A DNA stretch of 64,000 nt from Desulfuromonadaceae bacterium (GTDB lineage: Bacteria; Desulfobacterota; Desulfuromonadia; Geobacterales; Pseudopelobacteraceae), in NCBI GenBank assembly GCA_028683435.1, contig JAQUIG010000002.1, positions 62,001 through 126,000 on the forward strand, written 5' to 3'. Made by a program: the position numbers and the translations under genes. The stretch's first letter is position 1; each line of letters begins with the position of its first letter. Shown here piece by piece: positions 28,367 through 37,015 of this stretch. The notes beneath the pieces are model-generated. The model saw only the letters and a program-made list of their open reading frames with translations, was not told the DNA's origin and did not search any database.

Positions 28367-29203
28367 TCAAACCTTTGGCTGCTGTCCGATCTGAGCAGAG
28401 AGATAAAGCACTTTATACGTGGCAGGAATCCTGCCGTTCTCTCCATACCTATCCTGATACAGCCGGGAAGTTTCCTGTAAAATCCTCCTCCACCCCAAGC
28501 CGCTCCCTGCCCCCCCCGATACCGTTCCGGCCCCGATGTTTTTTATCGACCGCAGCAGAGTGTGCAGATCCTCGTACCAGTCAACTTCAGTTTCAACCGT
28601 AACGACGAACCGTTCAAAATCCATCCCGTTTAAAATCGACTTCACCTCGTCAACTGTTCTGAAAACGTGCAACCGAGAGATGCTTTGGCTTTTATCCGCA
28701 GCACACCTGCCGGTCGCATCCCGAAAACAATGCTGCAACTCTCCCAGCGTACCTTGGCAGAAAAACGCCAGGCTGATGCTCCCCCCAGGTTGTACGACTC
28801 TGCGCAACTCATGCAGAGCGGCAGATAAATCACCCACCCACTGCAGCACAGACGCCGATACGGCCAGATCGAATGCTTCGCGTCTGAACGGAAGGGTTTC
28901 AGCATCGCCGTTGACTATAGTGCAGAAGTCACCTAACTTTTGCTGTGTGCGGAGACACATATTGAGAGCGACATCAACTCCCGCAAGGTGAGCAGCCGGA
29001 TAAATCGAATGCAGCCGTTCGAGCATGGCACCAGTGCCGGTCCCTACATCAAGGATGTGCTCGGCTGGCTGATTCAGATGCAGTTCGACTGATCTGGCCA
29101 GATTCGACACCACCCGCTTCTGAACAAGAACGTGTCGATCATACTCGGCAGCTTTTTGATGGAATGCTGCAGCTATGCTGCCGGTATCAGGCATCCTGTT
29201 CAC
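28367..29203 (-). CDS. bioC: Malonyl-ACP O-methyltransferase BioC
   Basis: Methylates malonyl-ACP so that fatty-acid synthesis can build the pimeloyl chain for biotin. The 278 residues are a class I SAM methyltransferase: the BioC-like N-terminus with IAAAFHQKAAEYDRHVLVQ, motif I HILDVGTGTGAML, and SASVLQWVGDLSAALHELRRVVQPGG, split around motif III. GTG 29203 has AAGGAG five bases upstream. It overlaps the bioH end by 17 bp, so the two are coupled. The order bioF-bioH-bioC supports the assignment. Confidence 0.92.
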   Translation of the reverse strand: MNRMPDTGSIAAAFHQKAAEYDRHVLVQKRVVSNLARSVELHLNQPAEHILDVGTGTGAMLERLHSIYPAAHLAGVDVALNMCLRTQQKLGDFCTIVNGDAETLPFRREAFDLAVSASVLQWVGDLSAALHELRRVVQPGGSISLAFFCQGTLGELQHCFRDATGRCAADKSQSISRLHVFRTVDEVKSILNGMDFERFVVTVETEVDWYEDLHTLLRSIKNIGAGTVSGGAGSGLGWRRILQETSRLYQDRYGENGRIPATYKVLYLSAQIGQQPKV

Positions 29204-30014
29204 ATACGCTCCTTACAAATCGGATAATCCGGCCATTGAATTGGTAACTCTGCGTCAAAAAAGGTGCGTGACCACACTCCGGAAAAATGGCCTGCGTGGC
29301 GTTCGGAATGTGGGCTTTCAGATAGCACGAAGCCTGTGGCAGACAAATCTCGTCCATTGCGCCATTGAGAATTAAAGTCGGGACAGAAATAGTGCCCAAT
29401 AAATGGCGCATGTCCGCTCCGGCAAGCGCGTCAAGCGCATCAAGCATGGCTGCGATATCAGGCGCTGCCATGCTTGAGAGCAGTTGTTTGATTTCTGCCG
29501 CAGAGGAGTTGTTTTCAAGCTCACCTGTTGCAAACAGGCGGGCAGAGAAGCCATTCATCGCGCGCTGCGAGTTGCGTTGTACTTTGAGTCGCATCCCAGC
29601 GACTTCATTGAGTGAAAGACCATGAGGAAAATCAGCTGAGGCGGTAAAGCTGGGGGTTGCAGAAACCAGTACCAGACCTGCCAACCTGTCTGACAGCTCA
29701 GCATATGATTTAAGCGCGATCTGCCCCCCCATTGACCAGCCGACCAGAACAGCATCCGCAAGATTCAGAGAACCAAACAGGTCAACCAGATCTTCGACAA
29801 AAACATCGAAACTCAGGCTACCGGAAATTCCCCGGGAGCGGCCATGACCGCGAAGGTCTGGCGCCAGTATCCGGTCCGAAGCGGCGAGCCCATCGAACTG
29901 ATATTTCCAGACCGCCGATGACAGACACCAGCCATGCACCAGCACGACCGGGCGTCCCATTCCCTTGTCTTCATACCACAGTTTTTCACCTCTGCGGTTC
30001 TCATACCACGGCAT
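29187..30014 (-). CDS. bioH: Pimeloyl-ACP methyl ester esterase BioH
   Basis: An alpha/beta hydrolase that removes the methyl group from pimeloyl-ACP methyl ester, ending the BioC-BioH route. The 275-residue product has the oxyanion region VVLVHGWCLSSAVW, the nucleophile elbow VGWSMGGQ (about 91-98), the acid in NGAMDEICLP and the histidine in PECGHAPFLTQ. ATG 30014 overlaps the bioF stop as TGATG with GGAG seven bases upstream. Sequence alone cannot prove BioH specificity; the position between bioF and bioC makes it very likely. Confidence 0.9.
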   Translation of the reverse strand: MPWYENRRGEKLWYEDKGMGRPVVLVHGWCLSSAVWKYQFDGLAASDRILAPDLRGHGRSRGISGSLSFDVFVEDLVDLFGSLNLADAVLVGWSMGGQIALKSYAELSDRLAGLVLVSATPSFTASADFPHGLSLNEVAGMRLKVQRNSQRAMNGFSARLFATGELENNSSAAEIKQLLSSMAAPDIAAMLDALDALAGADMRHLLGTISVPTLILNGAMDEICLPQASCYLKAHIPNATQAIFPECGHAPFLTQSYQFNGRIIRFVRSVCEQDA

Positions 30015-31186
30015 CACACGACTCCAAGAGTATGACCGATGCGACTGATACGCTCAACTGCACCGACCAGGTCGTTGTGCGTGTGACTGGACATCAGCGT
30101 GAACCTGAGACGGCTTGTACCGACCGGCACCGTTGGAGGACGTATCCCTTGGACAAAGAGCCCTTCTGACAGCAACGCTTCTGAAAATTGCATAGTGGTA
30201 ATGGTAGAACCGATGACGATCGGTACAATCTGGGTCGAGCCCGGAGGGATGTTGAAACCGGCTTCCGCCAGACTGCTCCTGAAGAAGCGTGTGTTCGCGG
30301 ATAATTGTTCTCTCAGTCTGTCCCCTTCAGCCGTTTGCACAAGTTCAATAGCTGCATGGGAAGCAGCCAACACCGAGGGCGGCAACGAGGTTGAAAAAAT
30401 GAAGCTGCGGGCACGATTGATCAACAGCTCGCGTAATTCAGCCGAAACAGCGACATAAGCCCCGAAACTTCCCAGCGCCTTACCAAATGTACCCATCTGG
30501 ATATCAACGTCACTCCCGACACCCAGCAACTCGGCACTTCCCCTACCCTGCGCACCAAGAACACCACAACCATGCGCATCATCGATCATGAGTAGTGCCG
30601 CATGTTTGCGTTTGAGATCGACAAGTTCAGCGAGCGGTGCGATGTCGCCATCCATACTGAAGACACCATCGCTGACAATCAGGCTGCGCCCCTTGGCGTG
30701 TTTTTCCATAAGGAGCGCCAGTTGCCGGTAATCGTTATGCGGATAGCGTACCAACCTCGCCCCGGAGAGCAGAATTCCGTCAACGATGCTGGCATGATTA
30801 ATCCGGTCGGAAAAGACGACATCTCCACGGCCGACCAGAGCCGGGATAATACCGGTATTTGCGGCATAGCCGCTGTTAAAGAGGAGTGCAGCCTCACTTT
30901 TTTTAAAGGAGGCAACTGCATGTTCCAGCCGCTCGTGGAGTTCCATTGTCCCGGACACAAGCCGGGAGGCGCCGCTCGACGTCCCATACTGCTGAATAGC
31001 CGCTATCGAAGCAGCCGCCAGAACCGGGTGATCGGCCAATCCCAGATAATTATTGGAACAGAGCAGCAGCACATCGCGGTTGTTGCAGGTCACGCGAGCC
31101 GCTTGCGAACCGCTGACAAGTCTGGTACTACGCAGCAAGCCACGGTTTCTGATATCCTCAAGTTCATTCTGTACCGTTCTTTGCAT
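30014..31186 (-). CDS. bioF: 8-amino-7-oxononanoate synthase
   Basis: A PLP enzyme that joins pimeloyl-ACP and L-alanine in biotin synthesis. The 390 residues match the alpha-oxoamine synthase family: [12 protein letters not shown] near the N-terminus, [35 protein letters not shown], and the PLP lysine in [14 protein letters not shown]. It is the first gene of bioF-bioH-bioC. A promoter overlapped by a BirA-type palindrome lies just upstream, so expression is probably repressed by biotin. Confidence 0.96.
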   Translation of the reverse strand: MQRTVQNELEDIRNRGLLRSTRLVSGSQAARVTCNNRDVLLLCSNNYLGLADHPVLAAASIAAIQQYGTSSGASRLVSGTMELHERLEHAVASFKKSEAALLFNSGYAANTGIIPALVGRGDVVFSDRINHASIVDGILLSGARLVRYPHNDYRQLALLMEKHAKGRSLIVSDGVFSMDGDIAPLAELVDLKRKHAALLMIDDAHGCGVLGAQGRGSAELLGVGSDVDIQMGTFGKALGSFGAYVAVSAELRELLINRARSFIFSTSLPPSVLAASHAAIELVQTAEGDRLREQLSANTRFFRSSLAEAGFNIPPGSTQIVPIVIGSTITTMQFSEALLSEGLFVQGIRPPTVPVGTSRLRFTLMSSHTHNDLVGAVERISRIGHTLGVV

Positions 31187-31200
31187 ATGGGCTTTCTCAC

Positions 31201-31241
31201 TCGTTAACCGCTTTATAACATCCGGTTGACAATAGACTCAA
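31201..31241 (-). promoter_or_regulatory. bioF promoter with BirA-type operator
   Basis: On the minus strand TTGTCAACC (31232-31224), a 14-bp spacer and GGTTAACGA (31209-31201) match the biotin-repressor consensus TTGTAAACC-N14/15-GGTTTACAA closely. A -35-like TTGAGT (31241-31236) and a -10 TATAAA (31217-31212) lie 18 bp apart, with the -10 inside the operator. The site ends 14 bp before the bioF start. Binding by a BirA with a DNA-binding domain would block RNA polymerase. Confidence 0.82.
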
Positions 31242-31265
31242 AAAAATCTGTTCAGAGCAACTTCA

Positions 31266-32366
31266 CTAGAGATAGTCCGTCATCCCGGCAACTCCCAACT
31301 GTTCAACCACCTTTTTTACATCCTGGCAGCGCTCTCTGTGGCAGACCAGAATGGCATCCGCTGTGGCAACGACAACCACGTTATGAACGCCAACCGTCGC
31401 GACCATCCTCCCGTCGGAATAAATGATGCAGCCGGAGGAATCTACGGCAATATGTCCAGCAGCATTGACACAGACGGTCCCGTTACCGTCAGGTTCGATC
31501 ACCTCAGGCAGAGCACTCCAGCTCCCGACATCGCTCCATCCCATCTCAACCGGTACCATCAGAACCCTGGAAGATTTTTCCATAATCCCGTAATCAATTG
31601 AAATGCTCTCGATATCCTGATAGAGAGCGGCAATCTGCTCCTTCAGGCCGGCCTGTCCAGGCGAAACTCCGGTTTGCATCATCTGCAGGAGTTTATCGTG
31701 CAGAGTCGGCATGAATGCTCCCATCTCCGCCAAAACCGCGTCGGCGCGCCAGATAAACATGCCGCTGTTCCAGAAATAGTTCCCTTCCTCCAGATAGCGC
31801 AGCGCCTCAGCCAGCGGCGGTTTTTCCACAAAACGCCTGACAGGGAACGGTCCCTGATGATGTCCCTGTTCAGGGGCATCATTTACTGTATCCATCGAGG
31901 CTTCGATATACCCGTATCCGGTTTCCGGGCGTGACGGCAAAATGCCAAGCGTCACCAGAAAACCGTTACCCGCAGCCTTCCCCGCAAAGGTCAGCGTATC
32001 TCGCAGCATCCGTTCGTTTTTTATGAAATGATCGGCAGGCAGGACCGCCATGATTCCGGATGGGTCATGGGCGGCAATAAGTGCGGCAGCCAGGCCGATG
32101 GCCGGGGCGGTATTACGTGCCGCAGGTTCGGCGATGATGTCAATCGGGACCGAGTCGTAGGGCTGCATCTGGCGTGCAGTTTCATCCGCCTGCAGATGGT
32201 TGGTTATGATCAGAATCCGCTTCGGGTAGAGCGGCAGGACACGCTCGACCGTTTTCTGCAGCATGCTGCGATCACCGGTGATTGAAATAAGCTGTTTGGG
32301 GCGGGCAACCCGCGAAAGCGGCCAGAATCTGGTCCCTGACCCTCCGGCAAGAATAACAATGTACAT
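31266..32366 (-). CDS. manC: Mannose-1-phosphate guanylyltransferase
   Basis: Makes GDP-mannose from mannose-1-phosphate and GTP for polysaccharide or LPS synthesis. The 366 residues are the nucleotidyltransferase part only: ILAGGSGTRFWPLSR (positions 5-19), RPKQLI, EPAARNTAPAI, VLPADHFI and RFVEKPPL. The mannose-6-phosphate isomerase cupin that is fused in many ManC proteins is absent; a separate cupin gene is encoded two genes upstream. It is the last gene of the rfbB-rfbD-cupin-lipoprotein-manC set. Confidence 0.94.
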   Translation of the reverse strand: MYIVILAGGSGTRFWPLSRVARPKQLISITGDRSMLQKTVERVLPLYPKRILIITNHLQADETARQMQPYDSVPIDIIAEPAARNTAPAIGLAAALIAAHDPSGIMAVLPADHFIKNERMLRDTLTFAGKAAGNGFLVTLGILPSRPETGYGYIEASMDTVNDAPEQGHHQGPFPVRRFVEKPPLAEALRYLEEGNYFWNSGMFIWRADAVLAEMGAFMPTLHDKLLQMMQTGVSPGQAGLKEQIAALYQDIESISIDYGIMEKSSRVLMVPVEMGWSDVGSWSALPEVIEPDGNGTVCVNAAGHIAVDSSGCIIYSDGRMVATVGVHNVVVVATADAILVCHRERCQDVKKVVEQLGVAGMTDYL

Positions 32367-32380
32367 AAGGGCATCTCCCG

Positions 32381-32911
32381 TTATTTGTACTGAATTCGGC
32401 CGATAAAATCTGCTACTTCGCGCCCGAGTTGGCTTATCGAGTCGGTCGTATCGAGAACATCCCAGAGTGTCTGGCGGAAGTACGCTACCTCCTGGCCGCT
32501 GACGCCATCGCGCAAACTGATGGCAACCGATATTTTGAAGCGGCCGAGGCGGATGAATTTCCCGGTCAGCAGCAGTGTCGCAGCATCCGGTTGCCCGTCA
32601 CGGGAAATTTTTTTATAGATGCGGCGAGACTTGATGTAACGCTCGATATGCTCGGACAACTCTCCGGGGAGCTTTACATAGCGGAGATCGCGCTGACTCA
32701 TTTCGGCATCGGGAGAATCGGAATACAATCCCCGCTCTAGTTCAAGATCCCGGATCACGAGTGACGTGTAGCTGTACATCGGCTTTGGATTGGTAACAAC
32801 CTCCTCTTCGATAATAGTCGTGGAAGAAGCGGCACATCCCGCAGATACCAGCAGCAGGCAGACAGAGCAAAGGAGCAGCAGCGAACGTATGAAGGAGTTT
32901 GGGTTATTCAA
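32381..32911 (-). CDS. Predicted lipoprotein, unknown family
   Basis: I do not recognise a named family. The likely product begins at TTG 32911 as (M)NNPNSFIRSLLLLCSVC and runs through LLLVSAGC, a clear lipobox, so the mature protein of about 150 residues is lipid-modified at the cysteine. The frame is open to 32983, but that would place an extra 24 residues before the signal peptide. The mature part has alternating strands and helices (VIRDLELERGLYS, HIERYIKSRRIYKKI, LLLTGKFIRLGRFKISVAIS). Its start overlaps the cupin stop by eight bases. The location suggests a role in surface polysaccharide or envelope assembly. Confidence 0.7.
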   Translation of the reverse strand: MNNPNSFIRSLLLLCSVCLLLVSAGCAASSTTIIEEEVVTNPKPMYSYTSLVIRDLELERGLYSDSPDAEMSQRDLRYVKLPGELSEHIERYIKSRRIYKKISRDGQPDAATLLLTGKFIRLGRFKISVAISLRDGVSGQEVAYFRQTLWDVLDTTDSISQLGREVADFIGRIQYK

Positions 32912-33263
32912 CGCCCAGACTTTCACAGCGGTTGTAATCATCATTAAAGCGGACGATATCGTCTTCGCCCAGATATTCTCCATTCTGGACCTCGATAATT
33001 ACGAGCGGGATCTTGCCCGGATTTTCAAGGCGGTGATTCTGACCGATAGGAATAAAGGTCGACTCATTAACGTTAACGGTCAGCTGGCTGTCACCACAGG
33101 TAACAAGCGCAGTGCCGGACACTATTATCCAGTGTTCGCTGCGATGGTGGTGCTTCTGCAGAGACAGGCGCTGTCCAGGCATGACTTCAATACGCTTTAT
33201 TTTATAACTCGTGTTCTCATCGAGAACGGTATAGGTACCCCACGGGCGTTCTCCACGTTCCAT
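32904..33263 (-). CDS. Mannose-6-phosphate isomerase-type cupin
   Basis: A single-domain cupin of 119 residues like the C-terminal half of bifunctional ManC/AlgA proteins. Typical motifs are RPWGTYTVLDE, YKIKRIEVMPGQRLSLQKHHHRSEHW (key H, H, H and E metal positions) and GQNHRLENPG. It could interconvert fructose-6-phosphate and mannose-6-phosphate, feeding ManC, which here lacks this domain. ATG 33263 has AAAGGA seven bases upstream; earlier in-frame starts at 33278 and 33329 lack support. It lies 12 bp after rfbD. Confidence 0.88.
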   Translation of the reverse strand: MERGERPWGTYTVLDENTSYKIKRIEVMPGQRLSLQKHHHRSEHWIIVSGTALVTCGDSQLTVNVNESTFIPIGQNHRLENPGKIPLVIIEVQNGEYLGEDDIVRFNDDYNRCESLGVE

Positions 33264-33274
33264 AGTTGATCCTT

Positions 33275-34114
33275 TCATGAATGACTGGAGGTTCGAAGCT
33301 TCAGATATTGTCGCAGTGCATCCCGCCATGTTTGCGGGTGAAAACCGGCATCAACGGTCAACTTGCTGCACTCCAGGGTAGAATAAAGCGGTCGCTTGGC
33401 CGGACGATTCAACTCCGTGGTTGTCATCGGCCTGACATCAACGTTTAGGCCGGTTTCTTCAAAGATCGCTTTGGCAAAGCCGTTCCACGAGCAGTACCCT
33501 GAATTGGCCGCGTGATAGGTCCCCCGACAGCCGCCATCAATCAGCGCAATAATTGCCCGTGCCAGGTCCATGGTCCAGGTTGGCGAACCGATCTGATCAT
33601 CAACCACATTCAGCTGGTCTTTTTCGGCTCCGAGGCGAAGCATGGTTTCAACAAAATTATTGCCATGCAGGCCATACAGCCACTGCGTCCGAACGATCAC
33701 ATGCTCCGGGCAGATGGCGGCATTCATTTCACCCGCGAGCTTGGATTCACCGTAGACACTGAGCGGAGACGGGGCATCATCCTCGACGTACGGCGTACCT
33801 TTGCCGCCGTCAAAAATGTAATCGGTACTGACCTGAACCAGCAGAGCGCCGGTCTCCCGGCAGGCCATCGCCAGATAAGCCACCCCCTCACCATTAACCG
33901 CCATTGCCGTCTCAGGGTTGCTTTCGCAGCCGTCGACATCGGTATAAGCGGCGCAATTAACCACCACCTCCGGCTTTAGACCACCAATAACCTTCATTAC
34001 CGATTCTAGCGAGGCAATGTCTATATCAGCAATATCTACGCCGTGTCCCCTGTCACCAATGAGAGCAATCAGGTCTTGCCCCAGCATACCGTTTGCACCC
34101 ACTACCAGAATCAA
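33275..34114 (-). CDS. rfbD: dTDP-4-dehydrorhamnose reductase
   Basis: The last enzyme of dTDP-L-rhamnose synthesis, an extended SDR. The 279-residue product shows ILVVGANGMLGQDL, VVNCAAYTDVDGCE, STDYIFDGG with the SDR threonine, and the catalytic pair in SVYGESKLAGE. Translation appears to start at TTG 34114, which overlaps the rfbB stop as TTGA. The neighbouring rmlA and rmlC genes needed for the full pathway are not in this window. Confidence 0.95.
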   Translation of the reverse strand: MILVVGANGMLGQDLIALIGDRGHGVDIADIDIASLESVMKVIGGLKPEVVVNCAAYTDVDGCESNPETAMAVNGEGVAYLAMACRETGALLVQVSTDYIFDGGKGTPYVEDDAPSPLSVYGESKLAGEMNAAICPEHVIVRTQWLYGLHGNNFVETMLRLGAEKDQLNVVDDQIGSPTWTMDLARAIIALIDGGCRGTYHAANSGYCSWNGFAKAIFEETGLNVDVRPMTTTELNRPAKRPLYSTLECSKLTVDAGFHPQTWRDALRQYLKLRTSSHS

Positions 34115-35184
34115 GCGACACCTCCGCCATACTGACCTTGATAATATTCACGGTACGCGCCGGAAGCTACTTCAGCCACCCATCCCTGATTGGCAAGATA
34201 CCAGTCGATCGTCTCGGCGATCCCCTGCTCAAAGGTATAAGCGGGACTCCAGTCGAGATCGGCTTTGAGGCGCGAGGCATCAATGGCATAGCGGCGGTCG
34301 TGGCCGGGACGATCCTTGACAAAGGCTATCAAAGAGCGGTTCTCACCGCTGGCACGCCCGAGACGGTTATCCAGCAGGTCGCAGACCAGATTGACAATAT
34401 CGATATTTTTCCATTCGTTGTTACCGCCGATATTATAGACCGAACCGGACGTTGCCTTTTTCAGAACGGTTTCAATCGCCACGGCATGATCACGGACATG
34501 CAGCCAGTCACGAATATTCAAGCCGTCACCGTAGACCGGCAGCGGCTTTTTGTTGATTATATTGTGGATAAGAAGCGGGATCAGCTTTTCCGGGAAATGA
34601 TAGGGGCCATAATTATTGGAGCAGCGGGTGTTCAGAGTCGGCATGCCGAACGTTTCATGATAGGCGCGCACCAGCAGGTCGGCGCCGGCCTTGCTGGCGG
34701 AATAGGGTGAATTGGCGGCCAGTGATGTTTCTTCGGTAAAGTAGCCGGTGTCACCGAGGCTGCCATAGACCTCATCAGTTGATATCTGCAAAAAACGAAA
34801 ATCAGCAACAGCGCCGGATTGCCAATGCTTGCGGCTCTCTTCCAGCAGGATCTGCGTACCGAGTACGTTTGTACGAACAAATAATTCAGGTCCGGTGATG
34901 GAACGATCGACATGGGACTCGGCAGCAAAATGCACCACCGCATCCACCCGCTGTTCGGCAAGAAGCTTCCCCACAAGGGCAGCGTCACCGATATCCCCTT
35001 TGAAAAAACGGTAATCCGGGTTTCCCTCAAGTGCAGTGAGGTTTTTCAGATTGCCGGCATAGGTCAGACAATCAAGATTGGTAACCCTGCATCCCGGATT
35101 GCCCGCGATGAATGAATGAATAAAATTGGAGCCGATAAAGCCGGCCCCTCCGGTAATGAGCAGTGATGAAGGAGCAAACGTCAT
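34111..35184 (-). CDS. rfbB: dTDP-glucose 4,6-dehydratase
   Basis: Converts dTDP-glucose to dTDP-4-keto-6-deoxyglucose. The 357 residues are full length, with the NAD-binding GGAGFIGSNF, ESHVDRSI, the catalytic STDEVYGSL, and SPYSASKAGADLLVRAY, and the substrate loop RCSNNYGPYHFPEKLIP. It heads the nucleotide-sugar operon and has a possible promoter 23 bp upstream. It is coupled to rfbD. Confidence 0.97.
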   Translation of the reverse strand: MTFAPSSLLITGGAGFIGSNFIHSFIAGNPGCRVTNLDCLTYAGNLKNLTALEGNPDYRFFKGDIGDAALVGKLLAEQRVDAVVHFAAESHVDRSITGPELFVRTNVLGTQILLEESRKHWQSGAVADFRFLQISTDEVYGSLGDTGYFTEETSLAANSPYSASKAGADLLVRAYHETFGMPTLNTRCSNNYGPYHFPEKLIPLLIHNIINKKPLPVYGDGLNIRDWLHVRDHAVAIETVLKKATSGSVYNIGGNNEWKNIDIVNLVCDLLDNRLGRASGENRSLIAFVKDRPGHDRRYAIDASRLKADLDWSPAYTFEQGIAETIDWYLANQGWVAEVASGAYREYYQGQYGGGVA

Positions 35185-35206
35185 AGATAGATTCTTCTTT
35201 CAGGGG

Positions 35207-35234
35207 AGATTAAACAATATCCAAACAATGTCAA
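35207..35234 (-). promoter_or_regulatory. Possible promoter of the rfbB operon
   Basis: On the minus strand TTGACA (35234-35229) and TAATCT (35212-35207) are 16 bp apart, about 23 bp before the rfbB start. The -10 is imperfect. Confidence 0.5.
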
Positions 35235-35260
35235 CCAGTATACCATAGGCATCGCTTGAA

Positions 35261-36106
35261 TCAAACCTCCAGCGAAGCGTCACGGGATTCTTCCAGCAGC
35301 GCCTCAAGCTCGACAATCTGGGTATCAGTTATATCCAGGACCTCTGCTTCCTTGGTGTTTATCAAGACAAGATCCGGCTCATGTTTCAGGCCAACCCCGA
35401 TCCGGTGGCAGGCCATGTTGACAAACCGTACGATCGCCAGCATCTTGTTGACAGTGTCCCACTCTTCGGCGTGGTGGTCACGGATCACGTCACAGTACAT
35501 CGCCGGAAAATTCCAATGCTGCATCATGCGATATCCCTGTTCGACATGCATCGCCTCGAATATTTCCAGAATCAGCTCATCATCGAAAAGCGAATTTATC
35601 ACCCCTGCGGCTACAAGTTTCTCAATTGATTTGAGCAGATAAAGCTTGCCGACGTCATGCAGAAGCGCAGCCAGATAGGTTTCATCGGCCACACCGCGCA
35701 TACCGCAGGAATGGGCCAACCAGCGGGCCCCGAGGGCACTGCTGTGGCTGTGCAGCCAAAGTTCTTTCATATAGTGGTCAAGCGCCGGATTGCTCGATGA
35801 GTGGGCCGATGCCTGAGAAGCGGCAATAACCAGGTTTATGACCTGCTGTGCTCCGAGACGGATAACCGCTTCTTTGATCGTAGCGACCTTGGTGCGTCCC
35901 ATATACATCGGAGAGTTGGCAATTTTCAGCATCTGGCTTGCAAGTGACATATCCTCATTTGCAACCTGCGAAACCTCATCAACGGTAAAATCGTAGTTTG
36001 AAAGCATTCTCTGCAGTTTTAACGCGACAGGGTGAAAGATCGGCAGCTCAATCGGCTGTGAAGCAAGTAACCTTCTTACCGTTTCCGGAATAGATGCTGA
36101 TGCCAT
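35261..36106 (-). CDS. HDOD-domain protein
   Basis: A 281-residue protein made almost wholly of an HDOD domain, a degenerate HD-type fold used in signalling. The domain runs from about residue 20 to 225: LPIFHPVALKLQRMLSN, the SLASQMLKIANSP helix, LLHDVGKLYLL and MHVEQGYRMMQHW. HDOD proteins usually lack phosphodiesterase activity and often act with c-di-GMP or chemotaxis systems. ATG 36106 has AAGGAG seven bases upstream. It is the last gene of the operon that starts with the M50 protease. Confidence 0.92.
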   Translation of the reverse strand: MASASIPETVRRLLASQPIELPIFHPVALKLQRMLSNYDFTVDEVSQVANEDMSLASQMLKIANSPMYMGRTKVATIKEAVIRLGAQQVINLVIAASQASAHSSSNPALDHYMKELWLHSHSSALGARWLAHSCGMRGVADETYLAALLHDVGKLYLLKSIEKLVAAGVINSLFDDELILEIFEAMHVEQGYRMMQHWNFPAMYCDVIRDHHAEEWDTVNKMLAIVRFVNMACHRIGVGLKHEPDLVLINTKEAEVLDITDTQIVELEALLEESRDASLEV

Positions 36107-36136
36107 GACAGGTCTCCTTACCACGAATTCTGGTTC

Positions 36137-37000
36137 TTACTCGTGACGCTCCAGCAGCAGGCGTCCTTCCAGATCATCTATGAACTGCCGGGCGGAACGA
36201 CCGCTCCTGCGGGCAGTCATCCTGGCCCATTTAAGGGCCTTGTCGCACAGTTCTTCGTCAGAGACAGAAAGCTTTCTCGTCGCAGCATAACGGCGAATAA
36301 TAGAGAGATACTCTTCTTGATCGAATTCATAAAAACCGAGAGACAGGCCGAAGCGGTCAGACAGTGCCAACTTTTCACCAACCGCCTCTTCAGGGTGAAT
36401 TTCAGAATCAGAGCTGTTATCCGACAATCGTTCCGGCATAAGGTGGCGGCGGTTAGATGTCGCATATATGAGTATATTGGCGGGGCGCTCTTCAATATCG
36501 CCATCGAGCAGTGTTTTTAACGCTCTGAAATCACCCTCCCCTTCATCAAAGGAGAGATCGTCGCAGAAAAGAATGAAACGAAAGGGGATATCTCGCAGCT
36601 GTCCGATAATCTGGGGCAGCGACAAGATATCCCAGCGTTTCAGCTCCACAATCCGCAGCCCATCTGGAGCAAACTGCTTCAGGAGACCTTTAACCAGCGA
36701 AGATTTACCACAGCCGCGTTCTCCCCAGAGCAGGACATTATTTGCCGGAAGATGTGCGACAAACTGCCGTGTGTTGCGGAGCACCTCATCCCGGATATCA
36801 TCAATGCCGACAAGTTCGTTCAGATCAAACAGATGCGGATGCGTCACCGCAACCAACCGGCCTGCCTCCCCTACCCGCTCCCAGCGAAACGCGATATTTG
36901 CGTTTAAGTCAATTGGCAAATCCGGGGCAGGCACCAGACGGTCGACCAAGGTGGTGATTTTATCCAGCAGTATTTCAAGTTTATCGGTGTAGTTATTCAT
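36137..37000 (-). CDS. DUF815-family AAA+ ATPase
   Basis: A 287-residue P-loop ATPase of the DUF815 group, whose function is not established. It has Walker A WGERGCGKSSLVKGLL (about 93-108), Walker B FILFCDDLSFDEGEGDF, a sensor-1-like YATSNRRHLMPE and a C-terminal helical lid ending in SARQFIDDL. The start could be ATG 37000 or TTG 37006; AAAGGA lies 11 or 5 bases before them. It lies between two uncharacterised genes and an HDOD gene. A regulatory or chaperone-like role is plausible, but nothing in the sequence fixes it. Confidence 0.87.
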   Translation of the reverse strand: MNNYTDKLEILLDKITTLVDRLVPAPDLPIDLNANIAFRWERVGEAGRLVAVTHPHLFDLNELVGIDDIRDEVLRNTRQFVAHLPANNVLLWGERGCGKSSLVKGLLKQFAPDGLRIVELKRWDILSLPQIIGQLRDIPFRFILFCDDLSFDEGEGDFRALKTLLDGDIEERPANILIYATSNRRHLMPERLSDNSSDSEIHPEEAVGEKLALSDRFGLSLGFYEFDQEEYLSIIRRYAATRKLSVSDEELCDKALKWARMTARRSGRSARQFIDDLEGRLLLERHE

Positions 37001-37015
37001 GTGCAACAGGGTCCT

